DNA from: Nitrospira sp. | Lineage (GTDB): Bacteria; Nitrospirota; Nitrospiria; Nitrospirales; Nitrospiraceae | Assembly (NCBI GenBank): GCA_019636835.1 | Contig: JAHBWU010000041.1 | Coordinates: forward strand, 1 to 36,049 | Length of the DNA: 36,049 nt | Direction: 5' to 3' | Shown here: positions 8,405-17,152 of the stretch, in pieces | Layout of the letters: each line of letters opens with the position of its first letter | Numbering within the stretch: the first letter of the stretch is position 1 | Translations under genes and position numbers: made by a program | The notes under the pieces: model-generated | Database searches by the model: none | What the model was told of the DNA's origin: nothing | What the model saw: the letters and a program-made list of their open reading frames with translations, nothing else

Positions 8405-8767
8405 ATGAGCAAAATCATGGTTGTCGATGACTCGTACGCAGAACTGCAATTGATCGAGTCGTATCTTAAGGCGGCCCAACACACCGTTGTATCGTTCCCA
8501 ACTGCAGATGGATTGGAGGACAAGATCGCCTCTGAAAAACCGGATCTCATCGTCTTGGACGTGGTCATGCCTGGCAGGAATGGATTTCAAGCGTGCCGAG
8601 ATTTGAAAACCGATGATCGCTTCAAGAGCATTCCGATTGTGCTTTGCACCTCGAAGGGACAGGAAAGCGACAAGTTCTGGGGGCAGCAACAGGGGGCCAA
8701 CGGACATGTGGTGAAACCCTTCAAATCGGAAGAACTTCTGCAAGCTGTGAAGCTTGCATTGCGCTGA
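8405..8767 (+). CDS. CheY-like single-domain response regulator
   Basis: A stand-alone receiver domain of 120 residues. The acidic pair Asp8/Asp9, phospho-acceptor Asp52 in LIVLDVVMPG, Thr82 and Lys104 (VVKPF) are all in place, so it should be phosphorylated, presumably by the CheA encoded downstream. The segment CTSKGQESDKFWGQQQGANGHVVKPF resembles the PilG/PilH regulators of twitching-motility chemosensory systems more than flagellar CheY. The start is supported by GAGGAAAGG seven or so bases upstream. It opens the chemosensory cluster after a 242-base gap from cobQ in which I see no gene and no convincing promoter. Confidence 0.88.
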   Translation: MSKIMVVDDSYAELQLIESYLKAAQHTVVSFPTADGLEDKIASEKPDLIVLDVVMPGRNGFQACRDLKTDDRFKSIPIVLCTSKGQESDKFWGQQQGANGHVVKPFKSEELLQAVKLALR

Positions 8768-8792
8768 GACAAGCGATATTGCGGCGGAGCCG

Positions 8793-8824
8793 CGAAACGA
8801 TGATTTCCCGAAACGATGATTTCC
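8793..8824 (+). repeat. 16-base perfect tandem duplication across the CheW start codon
   Basis: The 16-base unit CGAAACGATGATTTCC occurs twice without a gap, at 8793-8808 and 8809-8824. Each copy contains an ATG (8800 and 8816). The second is the CheW start. The first lies ten bases after the only nearby GGAG (8786-8789), but because 16 is not a multiple of three it opens a different frame that stops after ten codons at 8830-8832. Confidence 0.95.
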
Positions 8825-9313
8825 ATAGGTGAGTTACCTCAACTTCTTTCAGATTCAGCCCCAGAACAGGCGAAACCTACAGAGTCATTGAGGGTTTGCT
8901 TGGTCACATTGGGAGAAGGAAGCTTCGCCATAGACTTAGGCCAAGTCCTCGAGGTCTTCGAGCCTGAGTCGATCACGCCGGTGCCAGGAATGCCTGCTGC
9001 ACTGGTCGGTGTCACCAATCTACGCGGAACCATCATTCCACTTGTAGATTTGAGGGCAGTTTTGGGCGTATCAGCTTCTGGCCTCCCAAAATACACAGTG
9101 GTTGTTCGTCATGGCACTCAACAAGTCGGCATTCTTGTCGAAGGGATACCGAAAATTCGCACCGTCCGATCTGACGATCTAGCGGCTCCCTCGGGTCATA
9201 CTGTGGCCGAAAGACGCAGGGATTTCAAAGAAGAGAAAAAACTGAGCACCCTATTGGAAATGTCGAGACTGTTGGCGTCCATAGAGGGGACGGCCAATGA
9301 CCAGCGTTCATAA
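8816..9313 (+). CDS. cheW: CheW-family coupling protein
   Basis: A 165-residue CheW domain protein that should bridge receptor and CheA. The pattern VCLVTLGEGSFAIDLGQVLEVFEP, then TPVPGMPAALVGVTNLRGTIIPLVDLRAVLG, then VVVRHGTQQVGILVEGIPKI is the classic CheW sequence, including the GVTNLRGxIxPLVDLR strand-turn. The C-terminal tail (about residues 135-165) is charged and less typical, resembling PilI-like proteins. The start is the ATG at 8816, which sits in the second copy of a 16-base tandem duplication and has no good ribosome binding site of its own; the GGAG upstream is correctly spaced only for the ATG at 8800, which is out of frame. Confidence 0.85.
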   Translation: MISIGELPQLLSDSAPEQAKPTESLRVCLVTLGEGSFAIDLGQVLEVFEPESITPVPGMPAALVGVTNLRGTIIPLVDLRAVLGVSASGLPKYTVVVRHGTQQVGILVEGIPKIRTVRSDDLAAPSGHTVAERRRDFKEEKKLSTLLEMSRLLASIEGTANDQRS

Positions 9314-9383
9314 TGTCATTTTGAGAAACGATTGTGCCGGCAAAGGACGCCCCCTATCTTGAGTAGTGAGCAGGAGGAAAGTC

Positions 9384-11273
9384 ATGGCGAAGGTTAGGAA
9401 GACACGGAGCTGGTCTCCTCGTACATGGTTTAAAAACCTGAAGGCTCTGCACAAAATCTTTATAGGGTTTTCCGTCATCATTGTCGGCATGATAGCGATC
9501 GGTCTGATCGGCTTGGCGGGTCTCACTCAGCTGAAAACCCAGCTGAGTTCCATTTATGACGAATCCACAGTGGGTGTTTCGCACGTCGCGGTGAGTAGTA
9601 CCAACCTCAGCCTCTATCACAATGCGTTATTGAGCGTTGCGGATCAGCGACAAAAGAGTGATTTCGATGAAGCCATCATTCCCCTCGCGGAATTGAAGAG
9701 ACGAACCCTTATGCCGCTTGAGACTTATCGACCATCCGCCGCGCACGAGACGGTGGACGGCCGTCGGGATGGTCAAGAGTTGGACGTTCTCCTTTTTACG
9801 TTGAGAGAATACTTCGGGTCAGCTGAAAGCGCAGTGGGAGCGTTGAACGATAGCTTTGATCCGTCGCTCACGGATGGGCAGAGACAGTCGATGAGGGAAC
9901 TGGGGATTACCGTACTGTCAACTGAAGTCGCGTTGTGGCACGGCAGGTCGATATGGCGCTTCCAATGGGTGGCGCAGCTCATCCGAGACCTGGCAAGCGA
10001 ATTGAACGATAGCGGCCAGAGCATGGCCGTACACCTTACCAAGGTCATGCTCGGCGGAGCAGTTGGCGCACTCCTCCTGGCAATCGCGATTGGATATTTC
10101 CTCGCACGCAGCATTGTGAGAGACATCATCCATGTAGCCGACGTGGCGACACAGGCTGCCGCGGGAAATTTGCAGGCCCGCGCAAAGCTGGCAAGCGACG
10201 ATGAAGTCGGGCAGATGGCCAAGGCGTTCAACATCATGTTGGATCGAATCACGGCTCTGGTCTCAACGGAAGAAGAGCGGGACAGGATGCAAAAACAGCT
10301 TGTGCAGTTTCTTGTGTTGGTATCCGATGTCGGGAAAGGAGATTTGACCAAGCGCGGCGAAGTAACGGCCGATATGTTTGGAAATCTGGCGGACGGATTC
10401 AATCTCATGATTCAGCGCTTTTCCCAATTGATGAAGCAGGTGCGCCAGGCAGCGGAACGTGTCAATACCTCGGCGAGCAAGCTGAGGGACAATGCTGGAC
10501 AGATGGCCGGAACCGCCAGACATCAAGCTGACGAATCGATCAAGGCGCTCGGTGCGGTCGAACAGCTGACGTCATCGATGCGCCAAGTAACGGAAACCGC
10601 GGGAGCATCGTCCGAAACAGCCCGTCAAGTTTTAAAGGCCACTGAAGACGGCCGGCTCGCGGTTCAAGAAACCGTCCAAGATATGCAGCGTATTCAACTG
10701 GCAGTCCAACGTATGTCGAAACAGATCAAGGCACTCGGCGACCGTTCACTGGAAATTTCACAAATCGTATCGACCATTCGGGATATTGCCAATCAAACCA
10801 ATCTTTTGGCCCTCAATGCCGCGATTGAGGCGGCCGGGGCAGGTGAGGCCGGAGCGCGCTTCGCCGTCGTCGCCGATCAAGTACGGAAGCTTGCGGAAAG
10901 CTCGACACAGGCGACGCGCGAGGTCGCGGACCTGGTGAAGGTTATTCAGAGCGAAACGCAACATGCCGTCGTTGCCATGGAACATGAAACGCAGGCGGTC
11001 GAGGCCGGGTCGGCTTCGGCCTTGCGTACGGGCGATGTGTTTAAGGAAATCTCGACGATTGCTCAGCGGTCTGCCGAACTTGCCCAAAGCATTGCGGCGG
11101 CGGCGGCTGACCAAACGACTTCAACCGATCAGGTCGGACGCTCAATCAAGGATTTTACCGGAGGGGCCATAGCGACCCAAAAGGCCACAGATTCGGCGCG
11201 TGCGACGGTAGAGGACATGGTGACATTGGCCGAAGGTCTGACTACTTCCGTGTCACAGTTTAAGCTGGCCTGA
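9384..11273 (+). CDS. Methyl-accepting chemotaxis protein with two HAMP segments (PilJ-like)
   Basis: A 629-residue receptor. Membrane segment 1 is near residues 25-47, a periplasmic helical sensor spans about 48-218, and membrane segment 2 lies at 219-243. A HAMP domain follows at about 241-292, a second HAMP-like segment ([25 protein letters not shown]) at about 303-355, and the signalling coiled coil reaches to the end. The tip (463-505) contains [21 protein letters not shown] and [15 protein letters not shown], so CheA/CheW contact is expected. Two deviations: the invariant Arg of EAARAGE is Gly485, and the usual ADEVR reads ADQVR. There is no C-terminal CheR-docking pentapeptide. The start is the ATG at 9384, six bases after AGGAGG. 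The double-HAMP arrangement is as in PilJ. Confidence 0.9.
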   Translation: MAKVRKTRSWSPRTWFKNLKALHKIFIGFSVIIVGMIAIGLIGLAGLTQLKTQLSSIYDESTVGVSHVAVSSTNLSLYHNALLSVADQRQKSDFDEAIIPLAELKRRTLMPLETYRPSAAHETVDGRRDGQELDVLLFTLREYFGSAESAVGALNDSFDPSLTDGQRQSMRELGITVLSTEVALWHGRSIWRFQWVAQLIRDLASELNDSGQSMAVHLTKVMLGGAVGALLLAIAIGYFLARSIVRDIIHVADVATQAAAGNLQARAKLASDDEVGQMAKAFNIMLDRITALVSTEEERDRMQKQLVQFLVLVSDVGKGDLTKRGEVTADMFGNLADGFNLMIQRFSQLMKQVRQAAERVNTSASKLRDNAGQMAGTARHQADESIKALGAVEQLTSSMRQVTETAGASSETARQVLKATEDGRLAVQETVQDMQRIQLAVQRMSKQIKALGDRSLEISQIVSTIRDIANQTNLLALNAAIEAAGAGEAGARFAVVADQVRKLAESSTQATREVADLVKVIQSETQHAVVAMEHETQAVEAGSASALRTGDVFKEISTIAQRSAELAQSIAAAAADQTTSTDQVGRSIKDFTGGAIATQKATDSARATVEDMVTLAEGLTTSVSQFKLA

Positions 11274-11326
11274 GAATCTCCCTCATCCGCTGAGCAAGGA
11301 GAGCCTTCTGCTGTAAAGAGGGACCG

Positions 11327-14300
11327 ATGAGCTCGGAGTTCGACAGGCAAAACCTCATCAGCATTTTTGTTCTCGAAGCATCAGATGGATTAGATGCTCT
11401 GACCAAGGCATTGCATCCTGCCAAAGGTTCTGTTCCCACCCCTCAGGAACTTGCCGACCAATATATCGTCGCTCACCGTATTTGCGGAGCCGCTGCCCTC
11501 TATGGCTTCAACGGAGTCGCTCAGCTGGCCGAATACTTAGAGACGCTACTGGAACAAGCCACGCTGATTCCTACAGCTCAATGGGACGGAACAGTGAACG
11601 TGATGCGTAACATTACGCAAAGCCTTCAGATAATCGTTCGAGCCATTGGACAAAGCGGTGTTGAGGATACAGCGGTCGTAGCACGCTGTTGGGTTTCGAT
11701 AAAACAACGAGAGAGAGAACTAGGCAACGTGGCAGCACCCATGTCCTCCGCGCCACTAGTCAATGAGGACTACCTGTTTCCCGGACTCGATGCCGAAATC
11801 TTGTCCTATTTCATTCCCGAAGCGGAGGAGTATCTGGTTTCCATAGATGGGTTGATTCGTATTCTTAGAGACAAGCGAGATGATGAAGACTCGATCTATC
11901 GGCTGTTTCGTGTTGCGCATACTTTGAAGGGTTCGGCTTACACTGTAGGTTTCCAAGTCATTGGGGATGTCGCTCGTCCCATGGAAGACTGCATGGTCGC
12001 GGTCCACGAAAAGCGTCTTCCTCTCAGCGGTGATCTTCTTGACATGCTGGCGAAAGGAGCTGAATTGATCCGGCTCACCCTCCGACATGAGCCGACGAGT
12101 GTACAGCGGCTCCAACACGATATGCCACTTCTTCTCAATCGTCTCACTCAGATGTCTGAAGGTATCGTGGCGTCACCGCTACGGGCATCACCGATTGATA
12201 CGGTCAGCTCGAATTCTGTGCAGCATGAGCCCATTGTTTGCGTGAAAGGACCTGACACGGACCTATCCGATCGGTACTTGATTCCTGATGTGGATCCGGA
12301 AGTCCTCTCCTACTTTATCCCTGAGGCGCAGGAGTATCTGGAGCTGTTGGAAACCAATCTCTTACGAGTGGACAAAGACCCACAAAACAAGGAACTGATC
12401 AATCAGCTGTTTAGAAGCGCGCACACCTTGAAAGGCTCCGCCTACACCGTTGGATTTCGGTCGATCGGTGACCTTGTCCATCATGTCGAAGACTTCATGG
12501 GGGCGCTGCGAGACGGTAGTCTCAGCCTGTTGCCTGGGCATACAGATCTGATGCTTCGCGCCATCGATGTTGTACGAGTACTCATGCGGAGAGACCTCGA
12601 CAAGGTGGATAACGCAAGGCAACGATTCGACGCGGCACGAGCAGACCTGAGACGATTGGACCAGGGTACCGCAAACGAAAGGACCCCGGCACTTCAGCCG
12701 GATGACATCTCTGGTTCAGCGACCGAGGAACAGTCCGGAAGCGACGAGCATCGTGGACAAGACGATAAAGTTTCGAGCGAGAAATCGAGAGAGGAACGCG
12801 AAGTCATCCGCGTCAGTCATGCGCGGCTTGAACGACTGATGAACCTCGTAGGAGAGCTTGTCATCGGACGCGGCCGATTAGAACAACGACTGCGAATCCT
12901 GGAGCAACTGTCACAGCAAGTATTGGCATTCAAGAGTCGTTTGGTGGATTCCGTCCAGTCCTTTGCCGACAAACACACCTTCACCTATCAGGAGACACCA
13001 ACTAGCTCGACTGCGCCAGCAAGTCAAGGACTTCCAGCATTCGGCGATTTCGGCAGCCTCGAGCTGGATAAGTACGACGATTTTAATATTTTAGCTCGAC
13101 GCATCGGGGAGGCCACCGCCGATATCAGTGAGTCGATGTCGCAACTGGATGGATCCATCCAAAGAGCCCATGACGAGATGAGTCAACTACAACACTTGAC
13201 GTTGTTGATGAGAGACGAAATCGCCCGCGCTCGCATGGTTCCGATCGGGACACCATTCACAAGATTTCGTCGAGCGGTCAGAGAAATCGCCCGAGCTTCA
13301 AACAAGGAAGTGGCCTTGATCACATCAGGCGAGCAGACGGAAGTTGATACCGGAGTCGTGGAACGATTGGTGGATCCATTGGTGCATTTGGTCAGGAATG
13401 CTGTCTATCACGGTATCGAGCGAGCGGCCGATCGAATCGCGAAGGGTAAACCTGCCGTCGGAACCGTCTACCTCCACGCAGCTCATCGCGGGAATTCGGT
13501 CATCATCGAGGTGGAAGACGATGGAGCAGGGTTGGATTTGGAGAAAATACGCGCCAAAGCCGGCAAGATTGGACTCGCACAATCACACCAGATACAAACG
13601 ATGTCGAATACGGACCTCCTTCAGTTGATTTTCATGCCAGGGTTTTCCACAGCCGATAAGATAGGGGACCAAGCAGGTCGAGGTGTAGGACTGGACGTGG
13701 TGAAGCGAGCCGTTGAAGGCATGAACGGGCATATTGATGTGGAATCTGAGCCGGGCGTCGGCACTAAATTTACCTTGAATCTCCCTCTTACCCTCCTCAT
13801 CACGACCGCGTTGCTCGTGCGAGTCGGCACCGAAAAATATGCACTTCCATTACTGAGCATCCAGGAAGTTACGATGCCGACGCTATCCTCAGTGCGAGAG
13901 GACAATGGTCGTATATTTTTACAGATCGACGAACAGGTTCTTGAATTACAATCTCTCCATCACATCCTTCGCCGAGAACCAGGAAACGCTGATTTGACCA
14001 TGCCAGCAGTGATCGTTCGGACAGCGGAAGCGCCGTTAGCGTTATCGGTTGACGAACTGTTAGGCCGCCATGAAATCGTGATTAAGCCACTCGGGTCACT
14101 GAAACCGTTGGAGCAGTCGTTTTTCGGAGGAGCGACCATCGATCCAGAAGGACGGGTAGTTCTTGTTATCGATCCAAGTCGCTTGACGTCGAGAGAAACG
14201 AAGGAATCGGTCGCTCATCCTTTCTTTTCCAACACTACACCACTTCCAGAAGAGTCCTTACCACAGGAACAGGTGTTGTCGAATAGGCCGCAAGACGCGC

Positions 14301-14677
14301 GCCTGCTCTTGATCGACGATTCGTTAAGCATTCGAAAGTTCGTCGGAAGAATGTTGGAGTCGGCCGGATATCCGTTCGATACGGCCGTTGATGGTGATGA
14401 TGGGCTCCGAAAGGCATCGACAACCAATTATCGGATGATCCTCACCGATCTCGAAATGCCGAAGCTCAACGGATTCGAAGTCATTCAAGCTCTCAGAAGT
14501 CGTCCGGAAACCAGGCACACGCCGGTGGTTGTCATGACGACGAGGGCTCGGGACAAGCATCGGCAAATGGCGATTAGCCTCGGTGCCAATTCATACATTT
14601 CCAAGCCGGTGGAAGAACGGATGTTGCTACTTGAAGTTGAACGCTGGATTGGAAAGGCTCCGGCGCTGCGCAAGTAA
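11327..14677 (+). CDS. cheA: CheA/ChpA-like hybrid histidine kinase with three HPt segments and a receiver
   Basis: A 1116-residue cytoplasmic kinase. The first HPt-like segment holds His50 (AHRICGAAAL, degenerate); the second has His198 and the third His366, both in AHTLKGSAYTVGF. An acidic linker runs over about 445-490. The dimerisation helices start VSHARLERLMNLVGELVIGRGRLEQ (497-). The ATPase domain has the N box HLVRNAVYHGIE (687-698), G1 at EDDGAGLD (730-737) and G2 GRGVGLDVV. A CheW-like P5 domain lies at about 820-955. The C-terminal receiver has Asp997/Asp998, phospho-acceptor Asp1041 and Lys1093. HPt repeats plus an attached receiver are the layout of ChpA and FrzE-type kinases. 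GAGGGACCG precedes the ATG at 11327. It should phosphorylate the nearby receivers. Confidence 0.93.
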   Translation: MSSEFDRQNLISIFVLEASDGLDALTKALHPAKGSVPTPQELADQYIVAHRICGAAALYGFNGVAQLAEYLETLLEQATLIPTAQWDGTVNVMRNITQSLQIIVRAIGQSGVEDTAVVARCWVSIKQRERELGNVAAPMSSAPLVNEDYLFPGLDAEILSYFIPEAEEYLVSIDGLIRILRDKRDDEDSIYRLFRVAHTLKGSAYTVGFQVIGDVARPMEDCMVAVHEKRLPLSGDLLDMLAKGAELIRLTLRHEPTSVQRLQHDMPLLLNRLTQMSEGIVASPLRASPIDTVSSNSVQHEPIVCVKGPDTDLSDRYLIPDVDPEVLSYFIPEAQEYLELLETNLLRVDKDPQNKELINQLFRSAHTLKGSAYTVGFRSIGDLVHHVEDFMGALRDGSLSLLPGHTDLMLRAIDVVRVLMRRDLDKVDNARQRFDAARADLRRLDQGTANERTPALQPDDISGSATEEQSGSDEHRGQDDKVSSEKSREEREVIRVSHARLERLMNLVGELVIGRGRLEQRLRILEQLSQQVLAFKSRLVDSVQSFADKHTFTYQETPTSSTAPASQGLPAFGDFGSLELDKYDDFNILARRIGEATADISESMSQLDGSIQRAHDEMSQLQHLTLLMRDEIARARMVPIGTPFTRFRRAVREIARASNKEVALITSGEQTEVDTGVVERLVDPLVHLVRNAVYHGIERAADRIAKGKPAVGTVYLHAAHRGNSVIIEVEDDGAGLDLEKIRAKAGKIGLAQSHQIQTMSNTDLLQLIFMPGFSTADKIGDQAGRGVGLDVVKRAVEGMNGHIDVESEPGVGTKFTLNLPLTLLITTALLVRVGTEKYALPLLSIQEVTMPTLSSVREDNGRIFLQIDEQVLELQSLHHILRREPGNADLTMPAVIVRTAEAPLALSVDELLGRHEIVIKPLGSLKPLEQSFFGGATIDPEGRVVLVIDPSRLTSRETKESVAHPFFSNTTPLPEESLPQEQVLSNRPQDARLLLIDDSLSIRKFVGRMLESAGYPFDTAVDGDDGLRKASTTNYRMILTDLEMPKLNGFEVIQALRSRPETRHTPVVVMTTRARDKHRQMAISLGANSYISKPVEERMLLLEVERWIGKAPALRK

Positions 14678-14747
14678 CCTTGCGGAAATACTCGTATCAA
14701 TTGACGAGATGCGACTTGTTGCAGAGAATGGGCAGGAAGGCCTTGGC

Positions 14748-15227
14748 ATGGATGTCCGGGAACCGATGAGGGGAATTCCGTCGCCAACTTTTTCATCGCG
14801 ATTTCTCATCGTGACATTAGGCGGACGGTATCTAGCGTTGAGTGCCGAATCTCTATGTGGGTTATTGATCCCCGAAGAGACTGGAAACATTGACAACCAG
14901 ACGGTTCACGGCAAGGTGTACGGTGCCATCAATCTGGCCGATCGATTGAGCTTACCGAATGATCAGGGGGGAGCGAACACGCGTATCGTACTCCTTTCTG
15001 AACGAGAAGCGCGTGGGAGTATTCGAGTCACCACCGTGCATGGACTGCTTGAACTCCAACAGTCTCAAGTCCTACCGCTTCCTATGCAGTTCAGTGGACC
15101 GGAACGACACTGGTATCGGGGCATGATTTTATTCGCAAAAAGTATTGCATTGATCCTCAATACAACATGGATTCTTCATCAGCAGGTGTCGGACCTAGAA
15201 GGCAGTGGGACAGGGAGGCATGCTTGA
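14748..15227 (+). CDS. Divergent CheW-like protein (first of two)
   Basis: The 159-residue product shows a CheW-like strand pattern: FLIVTLGGRYLALSAESLCGLLIPEE, then a YGAINLADRLSLP strand in place of the usual NLRGxxxPVxDL, then RIVLLSEREARGSIRVTTVHGLLEL and a final RGMILFAKSIALILNTTWIL. The core Gly-Arg of the coupling loop is missing, so binding to receptor and kinase may differ. I chose the ATG at 14748, seven bases after AGGAAGG at 14734-14740; longer in-frame options overlap cheA. It lies directly after the kinase gene, so it probably belongs to the same system, as an adaptor or competitor of the canonical CheW. Confidence 0.7.
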   Translation: MDVREPMRGIPSPTFSSRFLIVTLGGRYLALSAESLCGLLIPEETGNIDNQTVHGKVYGAINLADRLSLPNDQGGANTRIVLLSEREARGSIRVTTVHGLLELQQSQVLPLPMQFSGPERHWYRGMILFAKSIALILNTTWILHQQVSDLEGSGTGRHA

Positions 15228-15270
15228 GCTTGTGGTGGCCCCAAAGATTTTTAATGAGCGATAGCCGGAC

Positions 15271-15717
15271 ATGCTGAGGACCGGTCACGCACATCAGTGG
15301 GAAACGGCACGTCAATCATGTCAGCTGTTGGTGTTTTCGGTAGGGGGGAGGCGATTGGCAGTGAAAACATTGGATGTATCGGGTATTTCTCAGTGGAATG
15401 AATCTATCCCAATCGCTGGTCTAACCCCGTTTGTCACGGCGGTCGTTCGTCAGGGACAGACCGTGCTACCAGTATTCGATTTGGCTGCATCCCTTCATCT
15501 CACTGTGCACGGAAACAGTCTCTTGTGTCTGAGGGTAAAACACCCTCTCGGAGAAATGGTGATGTGCATTGATGAGGAGATTCCGGTTCTTCATACCTTT
15601 GATCTTTCCGTGATTCAGACATATCACGGCAAGGATTTACCGGCCGAAGGCAGTTATACCAACGGTCTGGACGAGATCCCGATTCTCTCGGTATCACGAC
15701 TCGGATCGACTGTGTGA
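15271..15717 (+). CDS. Divergent CheW-like protein (second of two)
   Basis: A 148-residue protein with the CheW fold pattern: LLVFSVGGRRLAVKTLDVSGISQW, TPFVTAVVRQGQTVLPVFDLAASLHL, LCLRVKHPLGEMVMCIDEEIPVLHTF, and a short C-terminal ILSVSRLG. The segment VVRQGQTVLPVFDL matches the NLRGxIxPVxDL region but without the Arg. It differs clearly from both the canonical CheW and the preceding CheW-like protein. No good ribosome binding site precedes the ATG at 15271, so the exact start is uncertain. Three CheW-type proteins plus the kinase P5 domain give four potential coupling modules in one cluster. Confidence 0.65.
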   Translation: MLRTGHAHQWETARQSCQLLVFSVGGRRLAVKTLDVSGISQWNESIPIAGLTPFVTAVVRQGQTVLPVFDLAASLHLTVHGNSLLCLRVKHPLGEMVMCIDEEIPVLHTFDLSVIQTYHGKDLPAEGSYTNGLDEIPILSVSRLGSTV

Positions 15718-15756
15718 CGATTTCCCGGTGTTTCGGGATGGACGAAAGGTGCGGGC

Positions 15757-17100
15757 ATGCCGAAGATCTTAATAGCCGATGACAGTATCGCGGTTCGCAA
15801 AGTTGCGGAGCGACTGTTGACCGAGGCCGGCCTCGGGGTCACTCTCGCGGCAAACGGAGAAGAAGCATTGGCCTATCTAGCAAAAGAACAGCCGGATGTT
15901 GTTGTGTCCGACGTCATCATGCCGGACAAAAGCGGATATGAAGTCTGTGCATTTATCCGTGGAAACGCAACCCTTGCAGCGACGCCCGTACTGCTCATCT
16001 CCGGAATCGTGAACGATGAAGTGACCAAACAGGCCGAGTCGTGCCGCGCGGATGGAGTATTGAAAAAACCATTTCAAGGTACATCCCTGAAGGATCGCGT
16101 CCTCGATCTGATAGCAAGACGGAAGGAATCAGGACCAGCCGGAGTCGCTGGACCTGCTTTTCTTCCTGCGGCACCTCCCGCTGAGAAGATAATGAACGTG
16201 CCGGACCAACTGCAGGAGAGTCCGCGCCAGGAGGTAAGCAAACTCAAAGAGGTTGAAGAACAGTTACGGGAAGAACGGGGCCGCTCTGAAGAGCTGACCA
16301 AACAACTGTCCGAGTCTACAGAGCAGCTCGCCAGAGCCAAGGAAAACGACACGCTGTTGGCAATCGAGCGCAAACGCGCCAACGAGCTTCAGGAGACACT
16401 CACCAAGGTAGAGCAACACGTATCCAGAATTCCCGAGTTGGAATCGGCACTGAAGGCGGAACAGGATGCGGCCAACGCATTCAAACAGGAAAACGAAGCG
16501 CAGTTGGCAATCGAACGCAACCGTGCCAACGAGCTTCAAGAGACACTCAACAAGGTAGCGCAACAAGCATCAAGGATCCCTGAGCTCGAGTCGGCGCTGA
16601 AGGCGGAACAGGATGCGGTCAGTGCCTTCAAACAGGAAGCTGCGAACTGGCAAAAGGCTTCCGGTCGAATTGCAGAGCTGGAGTCCGCTTTGCACGCTGA
16701 ACGGACGGCGGCGGAGCAACTTGTGCAACAACTGGGAGATTTGGAGCAGGCATCGAGCAAGGCAAGAGAGTTGGAAGCAAGACTCGAAAGTGCGGAACAA
16801 CGGGAAGCTGAACTTCACCGGCAAATTGAAGACTTCAAGGTCGAACTTTTGGCGGAACAACGGAGGGGGGCAGAGGCAACGGGACAACTCCACGAATTGG
16901 AAAGAGTGGCGACGAGAGTTCAGGAAATGGAAGCGCTCTTGACCGCAGAACAAGATCGCAATGAATCGCTCACTCGACGAGTGGCGGAAGCCGAGCAAGC
17001 TGCCGAGAGCGCCACAAAACGACTTGAGGAAATGGCGCGCAAGTTAAGCGAAATTGCGGGATTGGCCTCACAACTTGGAAATACGAGAGGGCAGTCCTGA
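15757..17100 (+). CDS. Response regulator receiver with a long coiled-coil C terminus
   Basis: The 447-residue product begins with a receiver domain: Asp8/Asp9, phospho-acceptor Asp52 in VVVSDVIMPDKSG, and Lys104 in VLKKPF. A Pro/Ala-rich linker (about 125-150) leads into some 290 residues of almost uninterrupted Glu, Gln, Lys, Arg, Ala and Leu heptads, predicted as a long coiled coil. There is no DNA-binding or enzymatic output domain. The coil contains a 49-residue tandem repeat. The layout recalls FrzS-type motility regulators of Myxococcus, where a receiver is joined to an extended coiled coil and moves between cell poles, but I see no sequence match that would prove this. GAAAGG precedes the ATG at 15757 by seven bases. 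Confidence 0.82.
   Translation: MPKILIADDSIAVRKVAERLLTEAGLGVTLAANGEEALAYLAKEQPDVVVSDVIMPDKSGYEVCAFIRGNATLAATPVLLISGIVNDEVTKQAESCRADGVLKKPFQGTSLKDRVLDLIARRKESGPAGVAGPAFLPAAPPAEKIMNVPDQLQESPRQEVSKLKEVEEQLREERGRSEELTKQLSESTEQLARAKENDTLLAIERKRANELQETLTKVEQHVSRIPELESALKAEQDAANAFKQENEAQLAIERNRANELQETLNKVAQQASRIPELESALKAEQDAVSAFKQEAANWQKASGRIAELESALHAERTAAEQLVQQLGDLEQASSKARELEARLESAEQREAELHRQIEDFKVELLAEQRRGAEATGQLHELERVATRVQEMEALLTAEQDRNESLTRRVAEAEQAAESATKRLEEMARKLSEIAGLASQLGNTRGQS
16357..16650 (+). repeat. Two tandem 147-base (49-residue) repeats in the coiled coil
   Basis: Copy 1 is 16357-16503 and copy 2 is 16504-16650. Both encode a unit starting LAIER, with NELQETL, SRIPELESALKAEQDA and AFKQE shared; by eye 38 of 49 residues are identical. 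The unit is seven heptads long, so the duplication keeps the coiled-coil register. Confidence 0.9.
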
Positions 17101-17152
17101 CCCAGTCAGTCTGAGCGCTGAGATGGTCATGTTTGTTGAAGGACCGAAGCCG

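Noticed and set aside
9773..10408. Long minus-strand frame (211 codons) opposite the receptor gene
   Set aside because: Antisense shadow of the receptor coding sequence; rich in Ser, Arg and Cys as expected from reverse reading, with no domain.
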